This document shows positions 1-8,537 of a stretch of DNA of 64,000 bases, piece after piece; the first letter of the stretch is position 1, and each line of letters begins with the position of its first letter. Below the pieces are notes generated by a model. It had not been told where the DNA came from, ran no database searches, and was given only the letters and a program-made list of their open reading frames with translations. The position numbers and the translations under genes were made by a program. The stretch comes from Pseudoxanthomonas winnipegensis (GTDB lineage: Bacteria > Pseudomonadota > Gammaproteobacteria > Xanthomonadales > Xanthomonadaceae), in assembly GCF_004283755.1 (NCBI RefSeq), contig NZ_SHMH01000012.1, positions 1-64,000 of the forward strand. Reading direction: 5' to 3'.

Positions 1-73
1 CGCATACTGTCAAAGAGCTCGAAGTCGGCCTCAGCGCCTTCCTTCGTATCCTTCAGCGTTTCGCCGAAGTGAG
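1..73 (-). other. Leader of an rRNA operon (16S gene beyond left edge)
   Basis: Read leftward, this stretch lies downstream of strong promoter-like hexamers and carries a boxA element at 8-18, the usual arrangement of a pre-rRNA leader. The 16S gene itself would lie to the left of position 1 and is not visible. tyrS lies upstream in the same orientation, and I recall tyrS next to an rRNA operon in Xanthomonas. That the transcript is ribosomal is an inference from promoter and boxA. Confidence 0.7.
8..18 (-). promoter_or_regulatory. boxA rRNA antitermination element
   Basis: On the minus strand the bases read GCTCTTTGACA, close to the bacterial boxA consensus TGCTCTTTAACA bound by NusB/NusE. 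Its position, about 60 nt after the first promoter, is typical of rRNA leaders. Confidence 0.65.
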
Positions 74-79
74 CCGCCC

Positions 80-107
80 ATTATAGGGCGCTTTCGAAGT
101 TCGTCAA
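80..107 (-). promoter_or_regulatory. rRNA-type promoter P1 (proximal)
   Basis: The minus strand shows a -35 TTGACG (102-107), a 16-bp spacer and a perfect -10 TATAAT (80-85). A G+C-rich discriminator (GGGCGGC) follows, as in promoters under stringent control. The same discriminator and following bases recur at the second promoter. Confidence 0.8.
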
Positions 108-190
108 CACCTCGTGAGGAGGTCTTTCGAACTTAGCTCCACCAGATCCGAAACCCAACCGCTGTTCGTTTCCGCCGAAGCGAGCCGCCC

Positions 191-218
191 ATTATGAGGC
201 AGTTCCCGCATCCGTCAA
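191..218 (-). promoter_or_regulatory. rRNA-type promoter P2 (upstream copy)
   Basis: The minus strand shows TTGACG (213-218), 16 bp, then CATAAT (191-196), again followed by GGGCGGCTCG. It is an imperfect duplicate of the promoter 111 bp downstream and shares about 20 bp of flank (CTTCGGCG). Tandem promoters are the norm for rRNA operons. Confidence 0.7.
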
Positions 219-296
219 GTGCTTCGTGCGAGGCGCTTGGTGGACCCCGTCTCGTCGTGTGCCGGCTGGGCCGGCCACCACCGTGGCGGGGCGCGC

Positions 297-325
297 ATTA
301 TGGGAGCGCGCGGCCGCCTTGGGAA
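297..325 (-). promoter_or_regulatory. Possible third promoter of the series
   Basis: A third CATAAT (297-302, minus strand) followed by GCGCGCC resembles the other two -10 regions. The -35 at 17-bp spacing is only TTCCCA (320-325), so this may be a weak or decayed copy. Confidence 0.35.
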
Positions 326-370
326 GGGGTTTGCGAAGTTCTTTTTACTTTGTGCGCCAAGTGCCTGATG

Positions 371-393
371 GGGCAGGCTTTTGTCGCCTGCCC
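371..393 (-). terminator. Stem-loop after tyrS
   Basis: A perfect 8-bp stem GGGCAGGC/GCCTGCCC with a 7-nt loop lies 15 nt after the tyrS stop. No T-tract follows on the minus strand, so it is at best a weak or processing-type 3' hairpin. Read-through toward the rRNA promoters cannot be excluded. Confidence 0.35.
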
Positions 394-407
394 GCTGGCT
401 GCGGGCG

Positions 408-1616
408 TCAGCCGGCGAGCAGGCGGACGCGGGCGAAGTTGCGCTTGCCCACCTGCAGCACGCCCTCGAAGCCCGGCTGCAGCTGCAGCTGCGCGTCCTC
501 GATCACCACGCCGTCGACCTTCACCGCGCGCTCCTTGAGCTTGCGGCCGGCCTCGGAATTGCTCGGCGTCACGCCCGCCGCGGTCAGCAAGGCGCCGATC
601 CGCAGACCTTCGGCCGGGACCACCACATCCTGCAGCGGCAGCAGCGAGGTATCGCCCTCGCCGCGCACGACGGCATGCCAACCGGCGATCGCCGTCTCGG
701 CCTGGGCCGCGTCGTGGAAGCGCGTGGCCAGCTCGCGCGCCAGCCGCAGCTTGACGTCGCGCGGATTGAGCGCGCCGGAGGCGACCTCGGCCTGCAGGGC
801 CTTGGCCTCGTCCACGCCGATATCGAAGCTGAGCAGCTCGATCCAGCGCCACATCAGTGCGTCGCCGATCTTCATGGTCTTGGTGACGATGTCGATGGCC
901 GGCTCGCCGATGCCGATGTAGTTGCCCAGCGACTTGGACATCTTGTTGACGCCGTCCAGGCCTTCCAGCAGCGGCATGGTCAGCACGATCTGCGGCTTCT
1001 GCCCGTAGTGCTCCTGCAGGCCGCGGCCCATGAGCAGGTTGAACTTCTGGTCGGTGCCGCCCAGTTCGACATCGGCCTCCAGGGCGACCGAGTCGTAGCC
1101 CTGGACCAGCGGGTAGAGGAATTCGTGCAGGGCGATGGACTGCTGGGCGGCGTAGCGCTTGGCGAAGTCGTCGCGCTCGAGCATGCGCGCCACGGTGTGC
1201 TGCGCCGCAAGACGGATCATGTCGGCCGCGCCCATCTTGCCGAACCACTCGCTGTTGAAGCGCACCTCGGTCTTCTCGCGGTCCAGCACCTTGAACACCT
1301 GGTCCTCGTAGGTGCGCGCATTGGCCAGCACGTCCTCGCGGGTGAGCGGCTTGCGGGTGACGTTCTTGCCGGTCGGGTCGCCGATCATCCCGGTGAAGTC
1401 GCCGATCAGGAAGATCACCTGATGGCCCAGGTCCTGGAACTGCCGCATCTTGTTGAGCAGCACCGTGTGGCCCAAGTGCAGGTCCGGCGCGGTCGGGTCG
1501 AACCCGGCCTTGATGCGCAGCGGACGGCCGGATTGCAGGCGTTGCTGCAGGTCTTCGAGCTTGAGGATTTCGTCGGCGCCGCGGCCGATCAGTTGCAGTG
1601 CGTCTGCCTGTGACAC
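408..1616 (-). CDS. tyrS: Tyrosyl-tRNA synthetase
   Basis: This cytoplasmic class I aminoacyl-tRNA synthetase charges tRNA-Tyr with tyrosine using ATP. The 402-aa protein shows the HIGH-type motif HLGH (residues 47-50), the KMSKS motif (225-229) and a C-terminal S4-like RNA-binding segment (about 340-402, with [14 protein letters not shown]). Its length fits the longer TyrS subfamily of xanthomonads and pseudomonads. The start is GTG, giving MSQADALQ. It is transcribed away from the endopeptidase gene and toward the rRNA-type promoters. The family call is certain. Confidence 0.97.
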   Translation of the reverse strand: MSQADALQLIGRGADEILKLEDLQQRLQSGRPLRIKAGFDPTAPDLHLGHTVLLNKMRQFQDLGHQVIFLIGDFTGMIGDPTGKNVTRKPLTREDVLANARTYEDQVFKVLDREKTEVRFNSEWFGKMGAADMIRLAAQHTVARMLERDDFAKRYAAQQSIALHEFLYPLVQGYDSVALEADVELGGTDQKFNLLMGRGLQEHYGQKPQIVLTMPLLEGLDGVNKMSKSLGNYIGIGEPAIDIVTKTMKIGDALMWRWIELLSFDIGVDEAKALQAEVASGALNPRDVKLRLARELATRFHDAAQAETAIAGWHAVVRGEGDTSLLPLQDVVVPAEGLRIGALLTAAGVTPSNSEAGRKLKERAVKVDGVVIEDAQLQLQPGFEGVLQVGKRNFARVRLLAG

Positions 1617-1725
1617 GTGAGGTTCCAGATGAAGAAAGAGACCGGCGCGGCCACCACAAAGTTGAACGCGCGGTTAAATCGAGGTTAACGCCGGACCGCA
1701 GGAAAAAACCAATCCACTCAACGGT

Positions 1726-1754
1726 TTGACCTGCTCCCCATGCCTGACTATGGT
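1726..1754 (+). promoter_or_regulatory. Promoter of the M23 endopeptidase gene
   Basis: TTGACC (1726-1731), a 17-bp spacer and TATGGT (1749-1754) form a good sigma-70 promoter on the plus strand. It predicts a leader of about 38 nt before the ATG at 1799, with AGGGTGA as ribosome binding site. Confidence 0.6.
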
Positions 1755-1798
1755 AGCCCGATTGGGCCTTCCGCTTGGGCCCCAGGGTGAAGACATCG

Positions 1799-3256
1799 AT
1801 GCAGACGCACGGGGACGGCAGCCGCCGCAAGCAACGCTTTCGCGAACGACTGGAAGTCCTTCGAGAGTCCGCTCTCCACCGCCAACTGACCCAGCACCTG
1901 CCCCAGGGCCGGTGGACGCGCCGGCAGTGGATCCACGCGTCCCTGTTCACCACCATCGGCATCATGGTGGCCACCATCGTGCCGGGCTTCTCCAGCGTGG
2001 TACAGCCACAGCGCAAGCCGCTGGCCAGCGTGCCGCTGGCGCTACCCGAGATCGACACGCAGGCCGCCGCGGCCTCGGCGGGCGACAACTGGCAGACGGT
2101 GAACGTCCGCCCCGGCCAGACCCTGAGCGCGATCTTCGAAGAGATGGGCATGCCGGCCGCCACCCTGCAGCGGGTGATGGAGAACAAGGCGGCCGCGGCC
2201 GAGCTGCGCCGCCTGCATCCGGGCGATGAGATCGCCTTCGATCTTCCCGCCGAGGGCGTGCTGAAGGCGCTGCGCTACGACCGCGACATGGCCTCGCGCG
2301 TGCAGCTGGACATCAGCGACGAGGCGGTCACCGAGCGGGTGATCAAGCGCGAGGTCAGCGTGCGCACCGCGGTGCTGAGCGGCAAGGTCGGCAGTTCGCT
2401 GATCCGTTCGGCGCGCAAGGCCGGGCTGACGGCGGCCAACATCAATGCGCTGACCGACGAGATCTTCAAGTACGACATCGACTTCAACTCCGACCTGGAA
2501 GCCAACGACCGCTTCAGCGTGGTGGTCGAGCAGACCTGGCGTGAGGGCCAGCTTGTGGCCACCGGTCCGGTCCAGGCGGCGACCTTCACCGTGGACGGCA
2601 AGCTGCATTCGGGCTTCCGCTTCACGCGCCCGGGCGGGCAGCCGGAGTACTTCACCGCCAGCGGCAAACCGCTCAAGCGCAGCTTCATCCGCATGCCGAT
2701 TCCCTACGCGCGGCTGAGCTCGACCTTCGGGGCGCGCCATCATCCGATCCTGGGCACGATGCGCATGCACCAGGGCGTGGACTACGCCGCGGCCACCGGC
2801 ACGCCGATCATGGCCGCGGGCGATGCGCGCGTGCAGTTCGCCGGCCAGCAGCGCGGCTACGGCAATGTGGTGATCCTGGACCATGGTCAGGGCCGCACGA
2901 CGCTGTACGGGCACATGTCGCGCTTCGCCAAGATCAAGACCGGCCAGCGCATCGCGCAGGGCACCGTGATCGGCTACGTCGGGTCCACCGGCATGGCCAC
3001 TGGCCCGCATCTGCACTACGAATTCCGCGTCAACGGCGTGCACCGCAACCCGCTCAAGGTCACCCTGCCGCCGCCCGAGCCGCTGTCCGGCACGGTGCTG
3101 GCGCAGTTCAAGACCCAGACCTCGAGCGCGCTGGCCCGCATCCACACCGTGGAAAGCGCGATCTACGCCGATGCCTCGCCGGCCACGGCGCCGCAGCCGT
3201 CCGTGACGCTGGCCCAGGCGCTGGAGGCGTCGCGCAAGCGGCCGGATCGCCAGTGA
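1799..3256 (+). CDS. M23 peptidoglycan DD-endopeptidase, MepM-like
   Basis: This is probably an inner-membrane-anchored periplasmic hydrolase that cuts peptide cross-links in murein. In the 485-aa product a single membrane segment lies at about 46-64 ([16 protein letters not shown]), followed by a LysM-like/OapA region (about 97-150). The C-terminal M23 domain has intact zinc ligands: H324 and D328 in MHQGVD, H404 and H406 in GPHLHYE. The ATG at 1799 is preferred over the upstream TTG at 1775 because AGGGTGA sits 8 nt ahead of it. The stop overlaps the start of anmK (GTGA), implying translational coupling and a shared role in murein turnover. Confidence 0.9.
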   Translation: MQTHGDGSRRKQRFRERLEVLRESALHRQLTQHLPQGRWTRRQWIHASLFTTIGIMVATIVPGFSSVVQPQRKPLASVPLALPEIDTQAAAASAGDNWQTVNVRPGQTLSAIFEEMGMPAATLQRVMENKAAAAELRRLHPGDEIAFDLPAEGVLKALRYDRDMASRVQLDISDEAVTERVIKREVSVRTAVLSGKVGSSLIRSARKAGLTAANINALTDEIFKYDIDFNSDLEANDRFSVVVEQTWREGQLVATGPVQAATFTVDGKLHSGFRFTRPGGQPEYFTASGKPLKRSFIRMPIPYARLSSTFGARHHPILGTMRMHQGVDYAAATGTPIMAAGDARVQFAGQQRGYGNVVILDHGQGRTTLYGHMSRFAKIKTGQRIAQGTVIGYVGSTGMATGPHLHYEFRVNGVHRNPLKVTLPPPEPLSGTVLAQFKTQTSSALARIHTVESAIYADASPATAPQPSVTLAQALEASRKRPDRQ

Positions 3257-4407
3257 CTCCGCCGGCTGCGGCGCGCGCCGGCGGACCGCTGGCACGCAAG
3301 CCGGCGCTGGGCGACCTCTATCTGGGCATGATTTCCGGCACCAGCGCCGATGGGATCGACGTGGCGCTGGTGCGCTTCGACCCCGAGCCGCAGCTGCTGA
3401 TGGGCCGCACCTACCGCTGGGACGACGCGCTGCGCACGCGTCTGATCGAGCTGGGCCAGGGCGGCGAGGCGACCTCGCTGGACGAGCTGGGCGAACTGGA
3501 CGTGCAGGTCGCGCTGGCCTTCGCCCATGCGGCGGGCCGGCTGATCACCCAGTCCGGGCTGGACCGGGCGCTGGTGCGGGCGATCGGCTCGCATGGGCAG
3601 ACCGTGCGCCACCGGCCGGAGGGGACCTTCCCCTTCACCTGGCAGATGGGCGACGGCAACGTCATCGCCGAGCGCACCGGCATCCCGACCGTAGCCGACT
3701 TCCGCCGGCGCGACGTCGCCGCGGGCGGCCATGGCGCGCCGCTGATGCCGGCCTTCCACGCCGCGATGCTGCACGACCCGGGCGAAGACCGGGCCGTGCT
3801 CAACCTGGGCGGCATCGGCAACCTGACCCTGCTGCCGGGCAGCGGCGCGGTGCGCGGCTTCGATACCGGCCCGGCCAATGCGCTGCTGGACGCCTGGTGC
3901 GAGCGGCATACCGGCATGGCCTTCGATGCCGGCGGCGCCTTCGCCGCGACCGGCAAGCCGGATGAAGCGCTGCTGGCGAGGCTGTTGGACGAGCCGTGGT
4001 TCGCCCAGCCGCCGCCCAAGAGCACCGGTCGCGAGCAGTTCCACCTGGCCTGGGTCGAAAGCAAGCTCGGCCAGGCCGCGCTGGCGCCGGCCGACGTGCA
4101 GGCCACGCTGGTCGAACTCAGCGCGGTCACCGTGGCCGAGGCGCTGAGCGCGACCCAGTCCGGCACCGCGCGGGTGATGGTCTGCGGCGGCGGCGTGCAC
4201 AACCCGGTGCTGATGCAGCGCCTGGCGGCGCGGCTGCCGGGCGTGGTGGTCGAATCCACCGAGGCCCACGGCCTGCATCCGGACTACGTCGAGGCCATGG
4301 GCTTTGCTTGGCTGGCGCGCGAGACCCTGGCCGGGCGCCCAGGCAACCTGCCCAGCGTCAGCGGCGCCAAGGGACTGCGCGTGCTGGGCGCGCTGTATCC
4401 GGCCTGA
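3253..4407 (+). CDS. anmK: Anhydro-N-acetylmuramic acid kinase
   Basis: It phosphorylates and opens 1,6-anhydro-MurNAc to MurNAc-6-phosphate in cytoplasmic murein recycling. The 384-aa product has the N-terminal phosphate loop [12 protein letters not shown] (residues 20-31), the central [18 protein letters not shown] and the C-terminal CGGGVHNPV motif of the ASKHA fold. The GTG start overlaps the TGA of the endopeptidase gene, so the two form an operon joining cell-wall cutting and sugar salvage. An AmpG-like importer lies 270 bp downstream on the other strand. The length is normal and the call is secure. Confidence 0.95.
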   Translation: MTPPAAARAGGPLARKPALGDLYLGMISGTSADGIDVALVRFDPEPQLLMGRTYRWDDALRTRLIELGQGGEATSLDELGELDVQVALAFAHAAGRLITQSGLDRALVRAIGSHGQTVRHRPEGTFPFTWQMGDGNVIAERTGIPTVADFRRRDVAAGGHGAPLMPAFHAAMLHDPGEDRAVLNLGGIGNLTLLPGSGAVRGFDTGPANALLDAWCERHTGMAFDAGGAFAATGKPDEALLARLLDEPWFAQPPPKSTGREQFHLAWVESKLGQAALAPADVQATLVELSAVTVAEALSATQSGTARVMVCGGGVHNPVLMQRLAARLPGVVVESTEAHGLHPDYVEAMGFAWLARETLAGRPGNLPSVSGAKGLRVLGALYPA

Positions 4408-4468
4408 TCGCACCGGAATTCGCGGGAAACCGCGGCGCGCGGAATTGACCTGAGGGCGAAAGCGGCGG

Positions 4469-4699
4469 CTAGGACGCCGGGCCGCCGTGCGGCACCGCGC
4501 GCAGCGCCGCGATGGCCTCGGACAGGACGGCGACCTCCGGGTCGCTGAAGCCGTTGCGCACCTCGGCCTCGACCGCGAACAGGCCGTGCTCGATCAGGCG
4601 GCTGATGGTCTCCTCGGTGCTCCAGCCGCGCGCCTGGGCGACGCGGCGGATGCGATCGGTCAGGATCGGATCGAGGTCACGGATGAGCAGGTCGGTCAT
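4469..4699 (-). CDS. Small ribbon-helix-helix protein, FitA-like
   Basis: This 76-aa protein begins MTDLLIRDLDPILTDRIRR and continues ARGWSTEETISRLIEHGL. That pattern is a short beta strand, two helices and the R-x-x-S-T-E-E segment of Arc/FitA-type DNA-binding proteins, many of which are antitoxins. No PIN-domain toxin gene adjoins it, so it is an orphan and may be a stand-alone regulator. It overlaps the end of the AmpG-like gene by 23 bp and is probably the last gene of the xth-ampG operon. A longer frame with an upstream ATG (to 4756) exists, but the RHH fold starts at the ATG chosen here. The function is inferred from the fold only. Confidence 0.7.
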   Translation of the reverse strand: MTDLLIRDLDPILTDRIRRVAQARGWSTEETISRLIEHGLFAVEAEVRNGFSDPEVAVLSEAIAALRAVPHGGPAS

Positions 4700-6014
4700 G
4701 GTCGGGTGCGGCCACTGTCCTGGAAGGCTCCTTGATACGACGCCACAGCCAGGCAAGCAAGGCCAGCGTGGGGATCACGGTCAGCGCGCTCAGGGCGAAG
4801 AAGGTCGAATAAGAGGTGGCCTCGACGATGTAGCCCGAAACACCGCCCACGAACTTGCCCGGCAAATTGGCCAGCGAGACCAGCAGCGCGTATTGGGTGG
4901 CGGTGAAGTTGCGGTCGGTCAGCGAGGACATGAAGGCCACCAGCACGGTGCCGGCAAATCCCTGCGAGATGTTGTCCGCGCTCAGCGCCGCGTAGAACGC
5001 CCACAACTGGCCCGGATGCTGGGCCATCAGCAGGAAGGCCAGGTTGGACAGCGCCACCGCCAGTGCGGCCAGCAGCAGCATGCGCCTAAAGCCGAACGCC
5101 GCCACCGCCATGCCGCCGCCGAAGGCGCCGACGATGCTCATCCAGATGCCGAACAGCTTGGACACCGTGGCGATGTCGGACTTGGTGAAGCCCGAGTCCA
5201 GGTAGAACGGCCCGGCCATGACGCCGATCACCTGGTCGGGGAACTTGAACAGGCCGACGAACAGCAGCAGCGCCAGCGCCAGCTTCCAGCCGTTGGTGGT
5301 GAAGAAGCCGACGATCGGCTGCCAGAAGGCGCCGAAGAAGTCGATCCGCCGCACCACCGTGGCCTCCGGTCGCACCGGCTCGCGGCTGACCAGCGTGGTG
5401 ACGATGGGCACCAGCATCAGCGCGGCCATGCAGAAGTAGGCGATCTTCCAGTCCTCGAACTCGGCCATGTACAGCGCGCCGGCGCCGCCGACGATCAGCG
5501 CGATGCGATATCCAAGGATGTAGGTGGCCGCCAGCGCGGCCTGGGCGCTTTCCGGGGCGATCTCGATGCGGTAGGCATCGACCACCGCGTCCTGGGTGGC
5601 GCCGGCGAAGGAGCCCACCAGTACCCAGGTCACCAGCCCGGCCACGCCCAGTTCCGGCCGCATGGCGCCGAGCGCGAACAGGCTCGCCGCGACCAGCACC
5701 TGCGCGGCCAGCAGCCAGGAGCGCCGCCGCCCCAGCCCGGACAGCAGCGGCAGCGTGTAGCGGTCGATCAGCGGCGCCCAGACGAACTTGAGCAGGTAGA
5801 AGAAGCTGGCCAGGCTGATCAGGCCGATCTCGCCCAGCTGCAGGCCGACGTCGCGCAGGCGCGTGGACAGGGTCTGCGAGGCGATCAGCAGAAACGGCAA
5901 TCCGCTGCCGAAGCCCAGCAGCGCCATGGTCAGCGCCGAGGGCGTGGCGAATGCGGCCTTGATCCCGCGCCAGCCCTTGTAGGACACCGGCCGCCCGCCG
6001 GGCGCGGCGCTCAC
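4677..6014 (-). CDS. ampG: AmpG-like muropeptide permease (MFS)
   Basis: This is an inner-membrane major facilitator protein of 445 aa with about 12 hydrophobic segments. It is probably the importer of GlcNAc-anhydroMurNAc muropeptides. The N-terminus (ALTMALLGFGSGLPFLL), the loop FVWAPLIDRYTLPL and the GATQDAVVDAYRIE motif are typical of AmpG. The GTG start overlaps the stop of the exonuclease gene (GTGA), so the two are coupled. Nearby anmK and the M23 endopeptidase support a murein-recycling role. Related AmpG-like permeases carry other substrates in some bacteria, so the substrate is inferred. Confidence 0.85.
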   Translation of the reverse strand: MSAAPGGRPVSYKGWRGIKAAFATPSALTMALLGFGSGLPFLLIASQTLSTRLRDVGLQLGEIGLISLASFFYLLKFVWAPLIDRYTLPLLSGLGRRRSWLLAAQVLVAASLFALGAMRPELGVAGLVTWVLVGSFAGATQDAVVDAYRIEIAPESAQAALAATYILGYRIALIVGGAGALYMAEFEDWKIAYFCMAALMLVPIVTTLVSREPVRPEATVVRRIDFFGAFWQPIVGFFTTNGWKLALALLLFVGLFKFPDQVIGVMAGPFYLDSGFTKSDIATVSKLFGIWMSIVGAFGGGMAVAAFGFRRMLLLAALAVALSNLAFLLMAQHPGQLWAFYAALSADNISQGFAGTVLVAFMSSLTDRNFTATQYALLVSLANLPGKFVGGVSGYIVEATSYSTFFALSALTVIPTLALLAWLWRRIKEPSRTVAAPDHDRPAHP

Positions 6015-6811
6015 CGGGCGTAGTCCACGGTGAACGGGGCATGGTCGGAGAAGCGCTGCTCGCGATAGATCGCGCAGCCGCGCAGGCGATCGCGCAAGCC
6101 GGGCGTGGCGAACTGGTAATCGATGCGCCATCCCACGTTGTTGGCGCGCGCCGCGCCGCGGTTGGACCACCAGGTGTAGTCCTGCCCTTCCGGATGCAGC
6201 ACGCGGTAGGCGTCGACCCAGCCGCGGCCGGCGGCCACATCGACCTGCGCGCCCTCGTCGGCGCACAGGCCGTTGAGCCAGTCCCGCTCGGGCGGCAGGC
6301 AGCCGGAGTTCTTCTGGTTGCTGGTCCAGTTGCGGATGTCCAGCCGGGTGCGCACGATGTTCCAGTCCCCGCACAGCACATAGTCGCGGCCGCTGGCCAG
6401 CCACTGGTCCAGGATCGGCTTGAGCCATTCCATGACCTGGAACTTGTAGCCCTGGCGCAGCTCGCCCGAGGAGCCGGACGGGATGTAGAAGGACACCACG
6501 CTCAGGTTGCCGAAGCGCGCCTCCAGGTAGCGGCCCTCCTCGTCGAACTCCGGCCAGCCCAGCGCGGTGCGGATCTCGTCGGGCTCGACCTTGCTGTAGA
6601 TCGCTACGCCCGAGTAGCCCTTCTTGGTGGTCGCGTCGCGGAAATACGCCTTGTAGCCGGCCGGCAGGAATTCGGGCCCGGCCAGCTGGTGTTCCTGGGC
6701 CTTGGTCTCCTGCACGCACAGCACGTCGGCGTCCTGTGCGGAGAACCACGGAAAGAAGCCCTTGGACGCGGCCGAGCGCAGGCCGTTGGCGTTGAAGCTG
6801 ATGATGCGCAT
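6011..6811 (-). CDS. xthA: Exodeoxyribonuclease III / AP endonuclease
   Basis: This base-excision-repair enzyme cuts DNA 5' to abasic sites and has 3'-5' exonuclease activity. The 266-aa product shows every landmark of the exonuclease III family: MRIISFNANGLRSA (Asn), VLCVQETKAQ (metal-binding Glu), the catalytic region VVSFYIPSG, CGDWNIVRT (Asp-Asn) and the C-terminal FSDHAPFTVDY (Asp-His). The ATG before RIISFN is chosen over a start 36 codons upstream because the fold begins there and the longer frame runs into pyrE. It is the first gene of an operon with ampG and is divergent from pyrE. Confidence 0.95.
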   Translation of the reverse strand: MRIISFNANGLRSAASKGFFPWFSAQDADVLCVQETKAQEHQLAGPEFLPAGYKAYFRDATTKKGYSGVAIYSKVEPDEIRTALGWPEFDEEGRYLEARFGNLSVVSFYIPSGSSGELRQGYKFQVMEWLKPILDQWLASGRDYVLCGDWNIVRTRLDIRNWTSNQKNSGCLPPERDWLNGLCADEGAQVDVAAGRGWVDAYRVLHPEGQDYTWWSNRGAARANNVGWRIDYQFATPGLRDRLRGCAIYREQRFSDHAPFTVDYAR

Positions 6812-6911
6812 GGAGTTGGAGCCGAAGACAGAAGCGACGCGCAAGCATACCGCCCGATCCGGCCGCCGCCGCCTGCTAACCTTTGCCCATCCCCACACGT
6901 TCAAGACGCCC

Positions 6912-7568
6912 ATGTCCAACCACCGTGCGCGCTTCCTTCAGCTGGCCCTGCGCGCCAACGCGCTGCGTTTCGGCGAGTTCACGCTCAAGTCGGGCCGCCT
7001 GAGCCCCTACTTCTTCAACGCCGGGCGCTTCGACAGCGGCGCGGCGCTGGCCGAGCTGGCCGGCTGCTACGCCGATGCGATCGAGGAGGCCGGGGTGTCG
7101 TTCGATCTGCTGTTCGGCCCGGCTTACAAAGGCATCCCGCTGGCGACCGCGCTGGGCATGGAGTTCGCCCGCCGCGGCCGCGACCTGCCGCTGGCCTTCA
7201 ACCGCAAGGAGGCCAAGGACCATGGCGAGGGCGGCACGCTGATCGGCGCGCCGCTGGACGAGCGCCGGGTGCTGATCGTGGACGATGTGATCACCGCCGG
7301 CACCGCCATCCGCGAGGCGCTGGGCCTGATCACCGCGGCCGGCGGCGTGCCGGCCGGGATCGTGGTGGCGCTGGATCGCCAGGAAATCCTCGGCGAGGAC
7401 GGCCAGCGCCTGTCGGCCGCCCAGCGCGTGGCCGCCGAGACCGGCGTGCCGGTGATCGCGGTGGCCAGCCTGCACGATCTGCTTGCATTCGCCGGGGAAA
7501 ATGCGGAACTTGTCGGCCACCGCGAGCAGCTTCTGGCCTACCGGGCCCGGTACGGCAGCGCCGCGTAA
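6912..7568 (+). CDS. pyrE: Orotate phosphoribosyltransferase
   Basis: It converts orotate and PRPP to orotidine 5'-phosphate in pyrimidine synthesis. The 218-aa protein has GEFTLKSGRLSPYFFNAG at the N-terminus, FGPAYKGIPLA, the lysine-rich flexible loop NRKEAKDHGEGG and the PRPP-binding motif VLIVDDVITAGTA. The length is typical. It is divergent from xthA across 100 bp, an arrangement I recall from related gamma-proteobacteria. The secreted-protein gene at 7595 follows 26 bp later and may be co-transcribed. Confidence 0.96.
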   Translation: MSNHRARFLQLALRANALRFGEFTLKSGRLSPYFFNAGRFDSGAALAELAGCYADAIEEAGVSFDLLFGPAYKGIPLATALGMEFARRGRDLPLAFNRKEAKDHGEGGTLIGAPLDERRVLIVDDVITAGTAIREALGLITAAGGVPAGIVVALDRQEILGEDGQRLSAAQRVAAETGVPVIAVASLHDLLAFAGENAELVGHREQLLAYRARYGSAA

Positions 7569-7594
7569 TCGCCACTGGCAGCAAGGGGGCTGTC

Positions 7595-8248
7595 ATGACC
7601 AGGACCAGGTTCGCCGCGATGTTGATGATGCCGCTGGCCGCGGCGGCGCTGACGGCGGGCGCGCAGGATGCGCCCCAGGCCAAGAAGCTCTATTGCTGGA
7701 ACGACCCCAAGAGCGGCCGCACCTGCTCCGATGCGCTGCCGCCGGATCAGGTCAACAGCGCGCGCGACGAATTCAGCGCCACCAGCGGTGCGCGCACCGG
7801 CGCGGTCGGCCAGGCGCTGACCGCCGAGCAGCGCGCCGACCTGGCCGCCGCCGCCGCCCAGGCGCGGGCCGACCAGGCGGCCGAGGACACGCGCAAGCGC
7901 ACCGAGCAGGCGATGTTGCTGTCCTATGCGTCCGAGGACGATCTCAAGCGCGTGTTCAACGAGCGCACCACGCTGATCGACAACAACGTGCAGACCGCGC
8001 GCTTCAATCTGACCAGCATGCGCGAGGCGCTGGTGATCAAGCTGCAGCAGGCCAGCAACGCCGAACTGGCCGGCCGCAAGGTCGACGCCAAGCTGGCCGA
8101 GGACGTGCGCCAGCGCCACACCGACCTGCTGCGCCAGCAGGCGCTGCTGACCAATTTCGAGCAGCAGCGCACGCAGCTCAGCGCCGAGGTGGAGGACACC
8201 TTGAAGCGCTACCGCGATATGAAGGCCAGCGCTGCGGCGAACGGTTGA
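7595..8248 (+). CDS. Secreted coiled-coil protein with DUF4124-like N-terminus
   Basis: The 217-aa product has a Sec signal peptide (MTRTRFAAMLMMPLAAAALTAGAQ). A short segment KLYCWNDPKSGRTCSDALPPD then recalls DUF4124, whose members begin with a Y-x-W-x-D...YSD..PP motif. The rest (about 80-217) is Ala/Gln/Arg/Glu-rich and predicted to be one long coiled coil. It is probably periplasmic. The two cysteines of the N-terminal module could form a disulfide. No catalytic motif is seen and the function is unknown. It lies directly behind pyrE and ends before a GTAG palindrome pair. Confidence 0.75.
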   Translation: MTRTRFAAMLMMPLAAAALTAGAQDAPQAKKLYCWNDPKSGRTCSDALPPDQVNSARDEFSATSGARTGAVGQALTAEQRADLAAAAAQARADQAAEDTRKRTEQAMLLSYASEDDLKRVFNERTTLIDNNVQTARFNLTSMREALVIKLQQASNAELAGRKVDAKLAEDVRQRHTDLLRQQALLTNFEQQRTQLSAEVEDTLKRYRDMKASAAANG

Positions 8249-8372
8249 GGTGGGTGCGGGCGGTTAAGCCTGCTGTGCTGAGCAGCGCCGGGCTCGCGAA
8301 GCTGCCGGTGTTCGGCTTGGCGATGGCGGCAGGCATCTCGCTGCTTGGCCGCCAGGCCTGAACCTGTCGTGG

Positions 8373-8446
8373 GTAGAGCGGAGCTTGCTCCGCTGGGGCT
8401 TTCCCCATGAACCGAACGAAGAGCAGCGGAGCGAGCTCCGCTCTAC
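8373..8446. repeat. GTAG palindrome pair (SMAG/REP-like), copy A
   Basis: Two inverted copies of a GTAG-headed hairpin (GTAGAGCGGAGC...GCTCCGCT) face each other across about 30 bp. This is one of four near-identical copies in the window. It sits between the convergent genes at 7595 and 8538. GTAG-headed REP elements of this form are known from Stenotrophomonas (SMAG). They can act as bidirectional 3'-end hairpins. Confidence 0.8.
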
Positions 8447-8537
8447 AGGCAGGGCCAGTTGCTCCCACAAAGCAGTTGCTGCTCCGGAGATCGTGGACAT
8501 GCCGGAGCCCGCTCCGCCTTCGCGCTATTACCGCGCC

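Noticed and set aside
371..393. Intrinsic terminator of tyrS
   Set aside because: The stem is perfect, but no T-tract follows, so it is recorded only as a weak 3' hairpin.
298..2187. Very long open frame on the minus strand covering tyrS and part of the endopeptidase gene
   Set aside because: High G+C produces long chance frames. It is Arg/Ala/Pro-rich with no recognisable motif and runs through two firmly identified genes.
4469..4699. Toxin-antitoxin pair at the RHH gene
   Set aside because: No PIN, RelE or other toxin frame is adjacent on either strand.
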